Numbered from the stretch's first letter, positions 29,901-40,452 are shown. The stretch is 64,000 nucleotides of DNA from Ceratopteris richardii (GCA_020310875.1 CM035407.1:201346153-201410152), one strand, 5' to 3'. Notes: generated from the sequence alone by a model not told the origin. Made by a program: numbers and translations.

Positions 29901-30429
29901 CCTAAGTGAAGGATTGTATTATGGTTTCACTTCTGACACAAGAATCAAAGTGTTTAGTGATGCAGATTGGGCAGGTGACTCAGATGATAGAAGGTCTACT
30001 CATGGGTATCTATGTTATGTTGGAGATAAGCTAGTTTCTTGGTGTTCAAGGAAGCAACATACAGTTGCTTTATCATCCACAGAAGCTGAGTATAAGGGAA
30101 TGGTAGAAGCTGCAAAAGAAGTGATATGGTTGAAGACCTTGATGAAAAGTTTTGAGACTGATCATAGTACTCCAATAATTTTTGGAGACAATATGAGTTC
30201 TTTGTATTTGGCAGCTAACCCTGTTTTTCATGCCAGGACTAAGCATATAGAGATTCAGTATCATTTCTTGAGGGAAAAGGTACTAGATAAAGAGATTGAA
30301 GTGATGTACACTCCAACAAAAGAACAAGTGGCAGATATGATGACAAAAAGCTTGGATGGACCTAAGCTACAGAGATTCAAGGAGATGGCAGGAGTGAAGA
30401 AGAATGGAATAATCACAATTAGTGATTGA
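26980..30429 (+). CDS. Copia-2 Gag knuckle plus Pol polyprotein
   Basis: 1149 residues, uninterrupted and in frame with Gag; the listed ATG is internal to the original polyprotein. Order: CCHC knuckle CWICGRTNHLANDC (19-32), Gly/Arg/Asn-rich tail, protease DSG (D118), GAG-pre-integrase with LWHKRLGHF and CEACQLGKAH (about 249-297), integrase D (HTDVWGP, about 316), D (SDGGGEYF) and E (NGVAERRNRT) with exact D-35-E spacing, RT with QLDVKNAFLNG and YVDD (830-833), and RNase H with SSTEAEYKGM, ending ADMMTKSLDG. All catalytic motifs I can check are present, so a product made past the TAA could be functional (inference). Confidence 0.96.
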   Translation: MNFRGKGRGGKNKDNAKACWICGRTNHLANDCWYNNQNGGSNNQNYNQRGRGGRNQRGNFRGRGGRTSYGRGGGRNFQSQSYNNNYYNYASDQKDDMTLILNATHESMGEDQRVFYIDSGCSNHLSGNLSLMTDMEARVNGHTVQTGDNTKHKVESIGSVKTKSGSTLLSKVLYVPTIAKNLISVGQIVEKGYEVRFTNDGVYVQDPNQGYRNIIAGKKEGRLFTLKVQGNVGHALFTYGSQKVSELDLWHKRLGHFNERAIKEMSKNQVVLGLPNIEGQHMVYKCEACQLGKAHKGSYNKSGYKHSNMLELVHTDVWGPSRDYSINGSRYYVLFVDDATRWITLYVIKDKSEVFKTFKHFHAYAERITGQKLKRLRSDGGGEYFSKEFDDYLWNAGIKREVTCRYSPQQNGVAERRNRTLVEFARAMMKEKNCPNYLWAEAINTATYLVNRLPCKALDGGTPYEAWWGKKPTLDHCKVFGCIAYAYVPSQLRHKLEPKAEKYVFIGYDDRQMGYRLWSPSTKQFLATKDVTFDEQNTWYVGSPNDFSGVEEIKRKGKAKVKVCEEVVDEFESRSRLQDHVEEGPRFDPESNEAETSRSAEIRRSTRERKEPIRYSYDTSFLTTKDYAYIVKTEEDPTTYEEAKGKQNWEKAMQEEYDALLENETWELVPRPKNQKVIGCKWVYKTKRFADGKVSRYKARLVVKGYAQTYGIDYDETFSPVAKMSTIRTLIAIAACKGWKLSQLDVKNAFLNGYIADEVYMEQPEGFMESIGSDYVCKLKRALYGLKQAPRAWNYRLVKFLSECGFQASKADSSLLVKASENGYIYMCIYVDDIIVTGTDAQGINELKRQIEKEFKISDLRNLSYFLGMQIVYTQHGVYVSQERYLKNLLVKFNMEDCKTSTTPLEVNHKLSRYGGEEFNDMKKYQSLVGSLIYATLTRPDLSYAVGVLSQFMHCPKKTHWIAAQRVLRYIKGTLSEGLYYGFTSDTRIKVFSDADWAGDSDDRRSTHGYLCYVGDKLVSWCSRKQHTVALSSTEAEYKGMVEAAKEVIWLKTLMKSFETDHSTPIIFGDNMSSLYLAANPVFHARTKHIEIQYHFLREKVLDKEIEVMYTPTKEQVADMMTKSLDGPKLQRFKEMAGVKKNGIITISD

Positions 30430-30437
30430 GGGGGAGC
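30428..30437 (+). promoter_or_regulatory. Polypurine tract of Copia-2
   Basis: GAGGGGGAGC directly before the 3' LTR; same tract as Copia-1. The Pol stop codon (TGA) overlaps its start. Confidence 0.92.
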
Positions 30438-31451
30438 TGTTGGAACAAGCCAATCACAAATTGGTGATTATAGAGATCTTGAAGAAGACTTATGGTCAGA
30501 ATGAAGTGAAGGAAGACACTTATGAAAGTGAAGAAGATTTCAGGATGATGTCTTGTACACATATGTACATATAAGTGAAGAATCTTGTAAGCTGAGTATA
30601 GCTAAGCCTTTAGGATGATTAGTAGCAATGTCATAGACGCGGGATGAGTCTAAAGTCATGTATATATAAGTTAATGATGACAAGAAATAAGTAAGAGAGT
30701 CATTTGTAGATGACAAACTTCAGAAAGTTGTGTAGAGAGTTTTTTCCCAGAAAATAGCGACGGGTTTTTCTCTGAGTGCTCTCTCTCTGATCACGTGGAT
30801 CAGAAATCCTTTTGTACACATCTAATTGAGAAGCTAATGAAGCTATATCTAGAGTTTCAGAATCTAATTCCTTTCCTACTCTGAGAATGATCAATAGGAA
30901 CATTCATATGTGAACTTTGGAAACTGAAGTCTGAGAGTAGTGCACTTTTCCGTCTCAGTATTTTGATTAGATCTGAGTGTATACTGTAAAGTTTTTGATG
31001 AGTGAGCACTTAAAATTTAAGTTAGAAGATAAAGAAGCTATGGCTAAAAGCATTTAGCAAAACGGGTTTTAGATTGGGAGAAATCAACTTAAGAAGTTGA
31101 CTATGTCGAAGGCGCAACTTCTGAGAGACATTTTCTGTCATGTCTTTGATCTTAATGATCAAATTAAACTTTTGGTGATTAGTTTTGAGAACTAATGATT
31201 GACATGATTGCGCAAAGGTATTGCGAATACTTGTGCATCATTTACTTGAAGAAATCTAAAACTTTATGCAGGTAATGAAGTGGATTCCTGCAGCAGACTT
31301 TCTGAAGTAGACACTTCTTCACTCAGAGAAGTGTTGTTTGAAGTTTTGGTAAAGAAGAACATTGTTTGTGTAAAGTTTGGTTTATAACTGACATAGAAGT
31401 GTTCTTAAGTCAGTATAAATCAAACCTTTGGAGATTAAGAGGTCTCCAACA
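30438..31451 (+). repeat. 3' LTR of Copia-2
   Basis: 1014 bp, same length as the 5' LTR with about 9 substitutions. Followed by the TCTTT duplication. Confidence 0.96.
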
Positions 31452-31785
31452 TCTTTCCCACACATGGCTACTAGATTCTATTGCTTTTTTCCATGTGAGA
31501 TCATGTAGAGAATGGTTCTCTACTTATGGAAAAAAGTCTCTTGGTACTATGAGACTTGCTGACTCTTACAAGTGTGATGTTGTTGAGATTGGAGATGTGA
31601 TTGTGCAATTCATTGATGGTTCAAAATTTACTATGCATAATGTATGCCATGTACCTCACTTCTCACATAATTTGATGTCAATTGGTCAACTTGATGACCT
31701 TGGTTACAAGGTTTTTTTCTATGCTCAGTCCTTTTGCATATCAAAGGGCAATATGGCTATGGCAAAAGGAAGCCAAGGTGGCTAA
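31452..31785 (+). pseudogene. Copia-3 protease region (fossil)
   Basis: Encodes HTWLLDSIAFFHVRSCREWFSTY and DVIVQFIDGSKFTMHNVCHVPHFSHNLMSIGQL, the Copia protease and the following conserved block. The catalytic DSG reads DSI. Continues the reading interrupted at 25013. Confidence 0.8.
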
Positions 31786-31842
31786 CTTTGTCCTTTCTTT
31801 GTATCACAGAAAGAACACTTGTTAGCTGTTATTGAATAGGAT

Positions 31843-32280
31843 ATGGCTTGTATTTGGCATGGCCATTTGTGCCACATATCTCATTCTAGAATGGAAAATC
31901 TCTCTCATTTTGTCTACTTACATGTGTTATCTTTCTCTGATTTTTCATTTTGTGAGCATTGTCAATATGGAAAGAGGACTAAGAATGTGCATAAAATGCA
32001 CATTGAGTTTTCAATTCTACCATTAGTTCTCATTCATACATATGTGTGTGGTCCTATGCCCACAAGGTCATTAGGTGGTTCTCTTTACTTTGTTAATTTC
32101 ATAGATGATGCTACTAGAAAAGCCTTGGTATATCCTATCAAATCGAAGGATGAGGTATTCCCTACCTTCAAAAAATGGCTTGCTTGAGTTGAGACTGACA
32201 AAGGAACTAATCTCAAAGCTTTACATTCAGATAATGGGGGTGAGTATACCTACATGAATTCAGCCTTTTTTTTAGTCTAA
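31843..32280 (+). pseudogene. Copia-3 integrase N-terminal and core part
   Basis: MACIWHGHLCHISHSRME and FCEHCQYGKRTK form the HHCC block; LIHTYVCGPMPTRSLGG and FVNFIDDATRKA follow, then SDNGGEY near 32230. HTDVxGP reads HTYVCGP, so the first catalytic Asp is lost. A TGA at 32185 and later stops break the frame. Confidence 0.78.
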
Positions 32281-33243
32281 GGGAATTTGTAGAGATTTTA
32301 CAACTCCTTATATGTGATTACAAGATGGTGTAGCTAAAAGGATGAATAGAAATCAGGACATAGTGCTTTCTATGTTGCATCATGTAAATCTTTCACAAGG
32401 TACAAAATGGTGTAGCTCAAAGGATGAATAGAACTATTTAGGACAGAGTGGTTTCTATGTTGCATCATGCAAACCTTTTGTAAGGCTTTTGGGCAAAAGC
32501 TATATTGACTACAATTCACATGATTAACCTTTCACCTAGTACGGCCAAAGGTCTAAAGATGGCACAAGAGTTATGGATAGGGAAGACACCATATTATGAT
32601 TATCTTTGGGTTTTTGGGTGTGAGGCATATGTTCATACCCAAAAATCCTAGATAAAAGCTAGAACATAAGTCAAAGAAATGCATTGTTCTTAGATATGGT
32701 CAAGAAGAACAATTTGGATATCGCTCATGGGATCCTAAAACATAGTCAGTGATTATAATTAGTGATGTCATTTTCAATGATTCTAAGATGCATAAACATC
32801 CCATTAAGGAGGTTGAAGTGCAAAGAGTAGCGTTTGAGCATACTAGTCCTCCAATTAGCATGCATAAAAATGCTACATAGGGATTTTCAAGAGAATGTCT
32901 AATCAGATTGGTCTACAAATGTTCCAATTCAACAACCATTGAGACGCTCTACATGTGTCTCACATCCACCAAATAGATATGTTCTAGGTTTTGATTTTGT
33001 TATGTTGATAGATGTTGGTGAGCCTTGATGCTACAAAGAGGACATGCAGACAAAGGATCATCTCAATTGGGAGCATTCCATGAAGAGTGAGTTGGATTCT
33101 ATTTACAAGAATGGTACTTGGGATTTAGTACCTTCGCCAAAGGGTAGGAGAGCTTTACCATCTAAATGGGTATATCAGTTGAAACTCACATTAGATAGTG
33201 CTTTTCAAAAGTATAAAGCATGACTTGTCTATCATAAGGGTAA
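32281..33243 (+). pseudogene. Copia-3 integrase end and RT start
   Basis: Broken frames give VAKRMNR (integrase Glu region, changed), KTPYYDYLWVFGCEAYVH, and near 33050-33240 DHLNWEHSMKSELDSIYKNGTWDLVPSP and SKWVYQLKL, the first RT blocks. It is cut at 33243 by unrelated minus-strand gag sequence. The HHCC and KxPxxxLxVFGC blocks place it in a different Copia lineage from Copia-1 and Copia-2. Confidence 0.72.
32325..32483 (+). repeat. Diverged 75-bp tandem duplication in Copia-3
   Basis: About 32325-32398 and 32407-32483 share GATGAATAGAA, GTGxTTTCTATGTTGCATCATG and GTACAAAATGG/CAAGATGG. Two tandem copies of the integrase Glu-region coding sequence; they have diverged, so the duplication is old. 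Confidence 0.7.
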
Positions 33244-33640
33244 GGTTGTGATAACCCTAATCCTTCTCTAGTGCAGACATGAGATTGATGATCTCCACTG
33301 CAAAGTGTGCAACTTCCTAACATTGGCACTCTCAAGGAGGATTTTTGGTAGTTCCTTTGTCCTTGTACTCCTAATTTCTTGTCCACTAACTCTACCACTT
33401 CCTCCACATAACTCGAACTAGAAGTCTCATTGCTCCCTGTATCCTCTGATTTGGTAGGATCTTGTGTGGTTTTGAGATCCTCAGCTAAGTTGTCTTCCAA
33501 ATCTATGCACTCTTGAAGACATTCACTTAGAGTTTGCAACCAGTTTACATATACCAAGATTCTTTTGAGTTTTTTCTCAAACTTCGGGGGGACAAAATTA
33601 ATCTTTTGGATCAAGGCCTTGGGAAAATAATCATGCAAAC
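33244..33640 (-). pseudogene. Gypsy gag fragment with CCHC knuckle
   Basis: 150-residue frame (33186-33638). Residues 40-95 (LSECLQECIDLEDNLAEDL ... VELVDKKLGV) align with the Gag of A3 at 61840-62003 (IEECVQTCIDIEDNLGEEL ... AEQVAKKLGV), and CTLCSGDHQSHVC is the first zinc knuckle. It is the C-terminal half of a family A/B-type Gag. The bases left of 33244 belong to Copia-3. Confidence 0.75.
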
Positions 33641-34369
33641 ATGTACTATGGTCTGTGGATATTGGGTATGGACATTGGATTTGCTTGAGAAGCTTTAGGT
33701 TCTCATTTTGAGGCTTTCAAAGTCATCCTTTCATCAAGAGCTCTCTTCCACCATCTCCTCTTGACATACCCATATTCTCGGGGCCATAGCTTGGTGATAC
33801 GACATCCGATTGCAAAAATCTTTGTCACTTTATGAAGCTACACTCCTAAACTTTGTTAATCAACAAATGATATTTGATTTGGGGAAGATTTGGTCAATAA
33901 AAATCCGTTTTGCAACACTTCAGCAGAAACTAGGCAACCACTATCGGGCGTAGTTTTTCATCATTTGGCATCCAAATCAACTTTTTTCACTTGGGATAGC
34001 TTCATATCTTTGAAATATAGGTTTTGGACTACATATTTTGGATTGGCAAGGACTCTCAAAATTCAAAAGTGATTTAGTTTGACTCAGTTTTCCCATTTGG
34101 GGCTATTGCTACATGTTTTTGGAGTCATTCTTGCTGGTTTTTGGTGATTAGAACCTCCTCGGGCCAACTAGACATTTCAAATTTTCATTTGGGCTTGGTG
34201 AGGATTGAAAATCAATGCCTTCATGCTTCAAAAATCACTTGGATTTTGCTTCTACAGCTTCATTTTGTATCAGGGAAGTGCTCTAGTGTCATATTTTTCT
34301 TCTTCCTGTCTATTGAAAGTTTACTTCCATTCTTTTCATATACTCTAGTTAGTAAATGGGGGGAGTGAA
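33641..34369. other. No recognised gene
   Basis: AT-rich, no coherent ORF. It may be leader or LTR remnants of the flanking Gypsy elements. TTGTATCAGGGA at 34265 resembles a decayed Met-tRNA PBS of the chromovirus, but no LTR matching 45111 is visible before it. Confidence 0.4.
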
Positions 34370-35400
34370 ATGTGGGTTCTAAAGGGAAACAAATTATAGA
34401 ACACACTTCTCCATCTAAAGAACAACTAGAGGATCCTGACCTTAGGATGGAAGAGGTAGAACTTGAGGAGGAAGTAGAGGGAAAACTAGAGGGAAAAGAG
34501 CCTCAACAAGAAGAGTATACCTATGAAGAACTTTTAGATGAGTTTGTTACTCAAATGATCTCACTTGAGACACATGTCACCTCTTTCCTAGCTAGGAAGG
34601 AAAGAAACCCCTACTCTTCCTCTAGAGATGACTAGGAAAGATTCTTCTTTTCCTAGTAAGCATAAAGGAGAGAGCTCTAGGGAAGCTCCCCCTCCTAAAA
34701 GACTTGAAGCCACCTACCTTTATGGGGGATGACTGAGATAGAAACAAGGATGCAATCTACACTTTTTTACAAAAGTGGAATGATTTGCATCAACTGAAGG
34801 GCACCCCACTTGAGTACCGTGTGCTAGAGGCAAGTCTCTCGCTTGGCCCACATGCTTATAAGTGGTGGATGAGTCTCAAGGAGGTTAATTCTATGCCTAT
34901 GGATTGGGCTCAGAGTTTCTTCCTGAGAATGAGGAAGAGAGGAAACCCAGAGAGGTAGAACTTTGGCAATCTACATATCCCATTATAGAGAGATCATTTT
35001 GAAACTTAAGGGATTGGATGACTTCTAGAAAACTAGAGGGTTTGTTAGGGGCTTGGATAAAGCCATCAAGAGAGAGGTAAGAAGAAATGCACCAAAGACG
35101 TTTGAGGAGGTGATTAAGTATGCCCAGATTTATGAGGACCATAACATTCCTCAATATACTCTTATGGAGACAGATCAGCCCCTCAAACGTCTTAGTATGA
35201 CTAAGTTCAAGAAGACAGTGCCATTAAGAAAAAACAAAATTTTTGTTAAGAGACTGAGACAACAAGGGCCTAGGTACCTACAGACCAATTTGAGAGGGCC
35301 AAAAGAGAGAACATGTTCTTTAGGTGTTTGTCTCCTAACCATTCACAGTGGAACTGTCCACTCAAGAAGGGGGATAAAAAGAAGATAGGACCAGAGAGTA
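34370..35400 (+). pseudogene. Chromovirus gag (fossil)
   Basis: An acidic N-terminus (34372-34635: EEVELEEEVEGKLEGKEPQQEE), then in broken frames YTFLQKWNDLHQLKGTPLEYRVLEASLSLGPHAYKWW, the Retrotrans_gag-like core, RRNAPKTFEEVIKYAQIYED, and a knuckle remnant RCLSPNHSQWNC with its first Cys lost. Followed by protease and RT remnants in order. Confidence 0.7.
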
Positions 35401-35599
35401 GTGCAACCCCTAAAAAAGGTAAAAAGGCAATCCACCTAGTGCAGCCACTTCCTATTCATGGTAGCTCTAGCTACAAGAGTGGAGGTATGCACGAGGATAT
35501 AGAGCACACCTATTGTTGGACTCAGTCATTGTGGGTCCCCAGTTTGGACCACATGACTTGGTTAAACTTCTTGATAGTGTATAGAGACCAGGGTGCGAG

Positions 35600-35930
35600 T
35601 CATGATAGATGACTCCACCACTCATAAATTTATAAAATATGCTCTGGCCAAGAAGCTAAAGATTTTCCAGTAGCCCAATGCACATAAATACATAGTATCT
35701 ATGATGCAAGGGGAAGATAAGAGGATATGGGATAGTATGGTATCCAATTTGGAAGTCAAGATGTAGGATTATACAGATCATATGGACTTCCAAATAATGA
35801 ATATGGAGAGGATAGACCTTGTGTTAGGAAGAGAGTGGCTATGGGGGTTGGGAGACACACTTAAACACAGCTATCAAAACAACACTCTTGAATTTCAAAG
35901 AAATGGAAGTAAATTTTGTATATACAGGGG

Positions 35931-35935
<5 letters not shown>
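35600..35935 (+). pseudogene. Chromovirus protease remnant
   Basis: Fragments include STTHKFI-like and MDFQIMNMERIDLVLGREWLWGLGDTL (35782 on), the second half of a retropepsin with the LGxxWL strand. The DSG half is unrecognisable. It ends at a GA microsatellite. Confidence 0.6.

Positions 35936-35968
<33 letters not shown>
35928..35968 (+). repeat. (GA)n microsatellite
   Basis: G-run followed by about 17 GA units. The apparent ERERER protein is a by-product. Confidence 0.95.
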
Positions 35969-35970
<2 letters not shown>

Positions 35971-36119
35971 TACCTAGTGCAACTCTCATTTCATCTTTCG
36001 AGTTGTATAGTCTTTGTCATTTTCAGCATGTATAGGAGATCTTTTTATTGTATAGTCAGGACTTTGAGCATTGTACATACATTTCATCTTATGTATATTT
36101 TCATGCTAGGAGTGTAAAT

Positions 36120-36460
36120 ATGGATTGGACTTTTTATAATTGTTTCTTGCAAGAGTGTGTGGTTAAAAGTTTTAAAGATCTTATGTTTGAATTTAGAGAT
36201 GTTTTTCCCACTAAACTAACTAGAGGGCTACCACCTCAGAGAGGGGACATTGACCATGCTATTGAGGTAGTTACTAACACTAACCCTATTTGTAAGCCAC
36301 CTTATAGGCTTAGTGTTTCTCAGCATGAGGAGGGTGAGAAGCAACTATAGGATTATTTAGATAAGGGCTTCATTAGACCTAGTAACTCACCTTGGGCATT
36401 GCCAATGCTCCTAGTTAAGAAGAAGGATGGCTCTATGAGATACATACAAAAGCAAGCTCT
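36120..36460 (+). pseudogene. Chromovirus RT N-terminal part
   Basis: EFRDVFPTKLTRGLPPQRGDIDHAIEVV, KPPYRLSVSQHEE and, after a stop, [26 protein letters not shown] are the first RT blocks of chromovirus-type Gypsy elements. The frame joins family A sequence at about 36452-36468, where both elements read GCTCTAA. The rest of RT and RNase H is missing. Confidence 0.82.
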
Positions 36461-36502
36461 AAATAGAAAGTACCAGAGATATCTCTAGAAAAAATAGGGG
36501 AC

Positions 36503-36814
36503 ATGAGCAAAGGTGAAGAAGGTAATATTTATCTTCCAATCACCTACCAAAGTTACACAACCAAAGCGATCATAGATTTAGGTGCTAGTGTTGTTATTAT
36601 GACCACCTCCTTGTGGAAGCAATGGGGTAAACCCGCATTAAAACCAACTAGAATGAAGCTTCAGATTGCTGATGGCCATGTTGAAAGACCTCTAGGATTG
36701 CTAGAAGGGATAACTCTAATCACTTTTGGTGTAGAGTTTGAGCACACATTTGCTATATGTGACTTTGGTAAAACTAATACCTACGAAATGATCCTAGAAA
36801 GACCCTTCCTATGA
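36503..36814 (+). pseudogene. A4 protease 1
   Basis: 103 residues. AIIDLGASVVIMTTSLWKQWGKPAL (D25, with DLG for D-S/T-G), KPTRMKLQIADGHVERPLGLLEGI and YEMILERPFL (ILGRPF changed to ILERPF). This is the standard protease preceding RT in Tat/Athila-like Gypsy elements. Both motif changes suggest inactivity. Homologous to 56763-57374 (minus). Confidence 0.82.
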
Positions 36815-37510
36815 CAAATACAAGTTGTACAAGATTGGGGAACCAATTCCTTGTACTTGTAGCACTTGGGGGTAACAACCAAGGTCAATTTGAAGGATTA
36901 CACCTTCAGAGATGTACCACCCCTACAGTGGAATCTGATCCACAAGAAGCAAGAATATTAAATATCTATGCATTCTAAAAGTTCATCTGACACATCTTGG
37001 ATGCATGAAGATACTCATTTGTGGATGTGCAAAGTCGCAAAGGAAGAGGAAAAACACTTAAAAGCAAGAGAAGAAGGAACTTCTCAAGGGGATAGACTAG
37101 TTAAAGACCGATCCTACACACCGATGATCTTCCCAGATGAGGAATTTGAGCCTCATGGCTAGGTAGAAATCTTAGCCACCATGGGCATCGTTGTTAATGA
37201 AGAACAGTGGACACCTCATTGCGATGAGGAGGGTTATGATATTTCAATGTTCATGTGTCAACCCTTGCTAGAAGAATGTGAACCTAGTGACTTCATAAAA
37301 GAAGAAGAGAAGGATGACAATCTAGAGTCCATTGTGATGGATAGTTTCTTTATTTCAGAGCAGCACTATCTAGATGACATAGGAGTATTTACACAAAAAG
37401 AAGAAGAATCTCTCACAAGCATCAAAGTTGTAAACTCAAAGGATGGAAGTGATGGTGGTCAAAAGAAGAAGAAAACAAAAGTAGTGAAACTAGAAGAGGA
37501 GGAGACATTG
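36815..37510 (+). pseudogene. A4 linker between protease 1 and RT
   Basis: ORFs 36968-37162 and 37181-37570. SWMHEDTHLWMCKVAKEE and YTPMIFPDEEFEPHG recur in B (56334-56642: SWMHEDGQLWMCKEAK, FPDEAFELHG), so this linker is conserved between families. Highly acidic afterwards. No known domain. Confidence 0.6.
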
Positions 37511-37511
37511 T

Positions 37512-38380
37512 TTGAAGTACCAGAGAATTTCAAGAAATATGAAGTTGAAGACCACAAAATTTTGGTATGAATTCCTAAGAGAGAGGCCACCACAAAAGAA
37601 GAATTTTGATAACAAAGAAAAGACAAAAAAAATCATAGTCACCATTGAAGAGAACGAAGAGAGATGTACGTACATAGGAGATGACATAAGTAAAGAAGAG
37701 GAAGTAGAGTTGGTAGCCTTATTAAGGGAATATAGGGATGTGTTTGTGTGGCACTATAGAGAGTTGAAGGGAGTAGATCTGAAAATTTGTTCTCATACAA
37801 TCCCCATGATAGCAGATGCTAAGCCCACCAAACAGAAGTCCTAGACATATAATGACACTTATGCAACTAAAATAAAAGAAGAAATTGATAGGTTGATTGA
37901 AGCTGGATTTATCTATGAGACTGAGCATACTGTCTGGGTGTCCCCCGTTGTAGTGGTGCCCAAGAAGAATGAAAAGTTGCATGTATGTATTAACCTTAAA
38001 AATGTTAATGTCATCATTCCGCTTCCAATCACTAAACATTTATTGGAGCATGTTGCAGGTAAGGAAGTGTATAGCTCCTTGATGGATTTTCGGGCTACAA
38101 CCAAGTGGCCATTGCCCTAGAAGATCAACACAAAAGGGCCTTTGCCACAGAGTGGGGAATATGTGTGTTTCGTGTGATGCCATTTGGACTCACCAATGAA
38201 CCTGCAACATTCCAAAGGCTCATGTGTCATGTCTTCAAAGAGTTCTTGCGAAAGAGCTTAGAAGTATATGTGGATGATATATGTGTTCATTCCCAAGAAA
38301 GGAAGTGTCACATCCCTGAGCTCAGACATATCTTCAACAAGTGTAGAGAATATTGAGTTTTTCTGAACCCAGATAAGTGT
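37512..38380 (+). pseudogene. A4 reverse transcriptase
   Basis: Three broken ORFs (37512-37844, 37893-38120, 38105-38356). Blocks: KKIIVTIEENEERCTYIGDDIS, LLREYRDVFVWHY, AGFIYETEHTVWVSPVVVVPKKN, VCINLKNVN, YSSLMDF, FRVMPFGLTNEPATFQRLM and the catalytic LEVYVDDICVHS (about 38261-38296). The order and motifs are those of Ty3/Gypsy RT. Confidence 0.88.
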
Positions 38381-39076
38381 GTGTTCATTGTACGACAAGG
38401 TAAAATCTTAGGTCATATTGTTTCTAAGAATGGACTATCTATGGATGAGGATAAAGTAAGAGCCATAGCGGAGTTGTCGAGGCCAAGGAATGTTAAAGAG
38501 GTACAAGCCTTTATGGGCCATTGTGGATATTACCGTAGGTTTATTCACATGTATGCAATTATAGCTAGGCCTCTTTATGCCTTGTTGAAAAATTTGAAGT
38601 GGAATGACGAATGTGAAAATTCCTTCAATGAGCTGAAGAGACGTTTGTGCACAGCACCAATATTGACCACTCCTAATTGGACTAAACCATTCCATGTCCA
38701 TGTAGATGCATCCAATCATGCAATAGGATGTGTGCTAGCACAACCCATAGGTAAAGGCAATCTAGATTTGCCTATAGCATATGCGAGCAGACAATTAAAC
38801 GCAGCAGAAAAAAATTATACAATAACTGAGAGAGAAGCCTTAGGCATGGTATATGCCATAAAGAAGTTTAGACACTATCTATTGGCCAAGAAGTTTAAGT
38901 TTTTTACTGATCATCAAGCCTTATCATATTTGGTCAATAAACCTTGGAGTATTGGACGCTTAGTAAGATGGTTCCTCTTACTAATGGAATATGACTTTGA
39001 AGTGGTTGTTAAGAAAGGTAAGGACCACCTAAGAGCAGATCACCTTTCTTGCATCACTTCAGGAGACCCACCATAG
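38381..39076 (+). pseudogene. A4 RT thumb/connection and RNase H
   Basis: 231 residues, open. GKILGHIVSKNGLSMDEDKVRAI, EVQAFMGHCGYYRRFI, then RNase H with HVHVDASNHAIG, YASRQLNAAEKNYTITEREALGM and FTDHQALSYLVNKP, and the final HLRADHLSC. RNase H catalytic residues are retained. The most intact Pol segment of A4. Confidence 0.9.
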
Positions 39077-39079
39077 GGA

Positions 39080-39631
39080 GTGTCTGATGAATTGCCCAAC
39101 GCTTATCTGTTCAATCTAGAAGTTGTTCCTAAATGGGAAAATAAGTTGGTACCAGTCCTAACCTTTGGACCTGCAAATAAGAATGTGAAGATGAACAAGG
39201 ATGAAATTGTACAATCACAAAACTATCAAATGTTGGTAGGAAGCATGTATAAACAAGATACGGAAGGTTTTCTAGCTTGTTGTGTCAAGGACGATCAACA
39301 TAGTAGTTGGTTGCAACAAGCCCATGAAGGATTCCTAGGGAATCACTATTCTAAACAATGAACATTGCAAAATCTAAAATGTTTAGGAGTGTACTAGCCT
39401 AGTATGGACAAAGAAATTCATGAGTGGATCAAGAATTGTCCAGTGTGCCAAAAGAGGCCCCTTGTGGAGCATGCGACTCTTTATCATGTATCATTAATTC
39501 CATATTGGAGTGCTCCATTGGTAGAATTCATGAGATCAGGAACATTACCCAATGAGGCTAGTCTAGCAAGGAAACGAAGCATGGAGCAAGAAGTTCAAGA
39601 ATACGCCCTCATAGGAAATAACCTATACTAA
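39080..39631 (+). pseudogene. A4 connection and first HHCC-like segment
   Basis: ORFs 39080-39361 and 39404-39631. DELPNAYLFNLEVVPKWENK, then EWIKNCPVCQKRPLVEHATLYHVSL, matching the corresponding part of A2 at 12110-12666. Confidence 0.7.
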
Positions 39632-39655
39632 AGAGGCAAAGATGGTTACTTAAGA

Positions 39656-40450
39656 TTGTGCATCCATGAATCAGACTATTTGAAAATCGTAGAAACTGCC
39701 CATAGCAGTGTTGCAGGTGGACATTTTGGTCATGACCGAGTAATTAAGACTATTTTGTTCTCAAGACTTTGGTGGCCCACCCTTCATATGGATGCACATA
39801 CCTATGTGAAGAAATGTGACGCATGCCAACGTGCCTAGTACCCGATTAGAAAAGATGAGATGCCTTTGAGGCCAATGATGGAAGGACTTGCATTTTCGAA
39901 ATGAAGTAATAGCTCATATCAACCCCCAACTAGAAACTCCCATGCAGAGTACGTTATTGTAGCCACAGATTACCTTACGAAGTGGGTAGAAGTAAAAGCC
40001 ACTACAAAGAATGATGCACAAACAACGGCTAAGTTTTTATTCGAGAATGTGTTCACCCGATATGGACTACCAATAGAGTTAGTCAATGATCGAGGTACAC
40101 ACTTCTTTAATGAAGTCATTGAAAATATCCTTTAAGAGTTCTTGGTGATACATAAGAAGTCTGCCCCTTATCATCCACAAGCTAATGGGCAAGCCAAGAG
40201 CACAAATAAGATCCTATGTAATGTATTGAAAAAATTGGTAAATATTAAGAGCTCTAATTGGAATAAACAGCTTCACCATGTTGTTTGGGCTTACCGAGTT
40301 GCCTACAAAATGGTACTCAATGCCATCCCATTTCAGATGGTCTTTGTACAAAATGTTGTGCTACCTTTGGACTTCCTAATCCCAACTTTAAAAGTAGTAC
40401 AAGAGCATGAGTGGAATGGACACGAGTTATCCTCTAGGATCTTTGATCTA
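39656..40450 (+). pseudogene. A4 integrase
   Basis: 39656-39838 holds the HHCC block (AHSSVAGGHFGHD ... KKCDACQRA); the first part of the core is broken, then [16 protein letters not shown] and LVNDRGTHFFNE follow. Codon 40196-40198 (Lys in NGQAKSTNK) occupies the DD35E Glu position. The C-terminal core VAYKMVLNAIPFQMVF follows. Inactive. Confidence 0.85.
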
Positions 40451-40452
40451 GA

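Larger units (their letters stand above)
25014..31451 (+). mobile_element. Copia-2, nearly intact
   Basis: 6438 bp, two 1014-bp LTRs, target duplication TCTTT (25009-25013 and 31452-31456), Met-tRNA PBS and a polypurine tract. One polyprotein frame (26257-30429) is broken only by a TAA in Gag. By eye the LTRs differ at about 9 positions (0.9 percent), so this is the youngest insertion in the window. It sits between the gag and protease parts of fossil Copia-3 and is a close relative of Copia-1. Confidence 0.97.

Noticed and set aside
34265..34276. Met-tRNA PBS of the chromovirus
   Set aside because: Three mismatches to TGGTATCAGAGC and no matching LTR upstream; mentioned only as a possibility.
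35782..36117. Protein with an ERERER repeat
   Set aside because: The repeat is a GA microsatellite interrupting a protease remnant.
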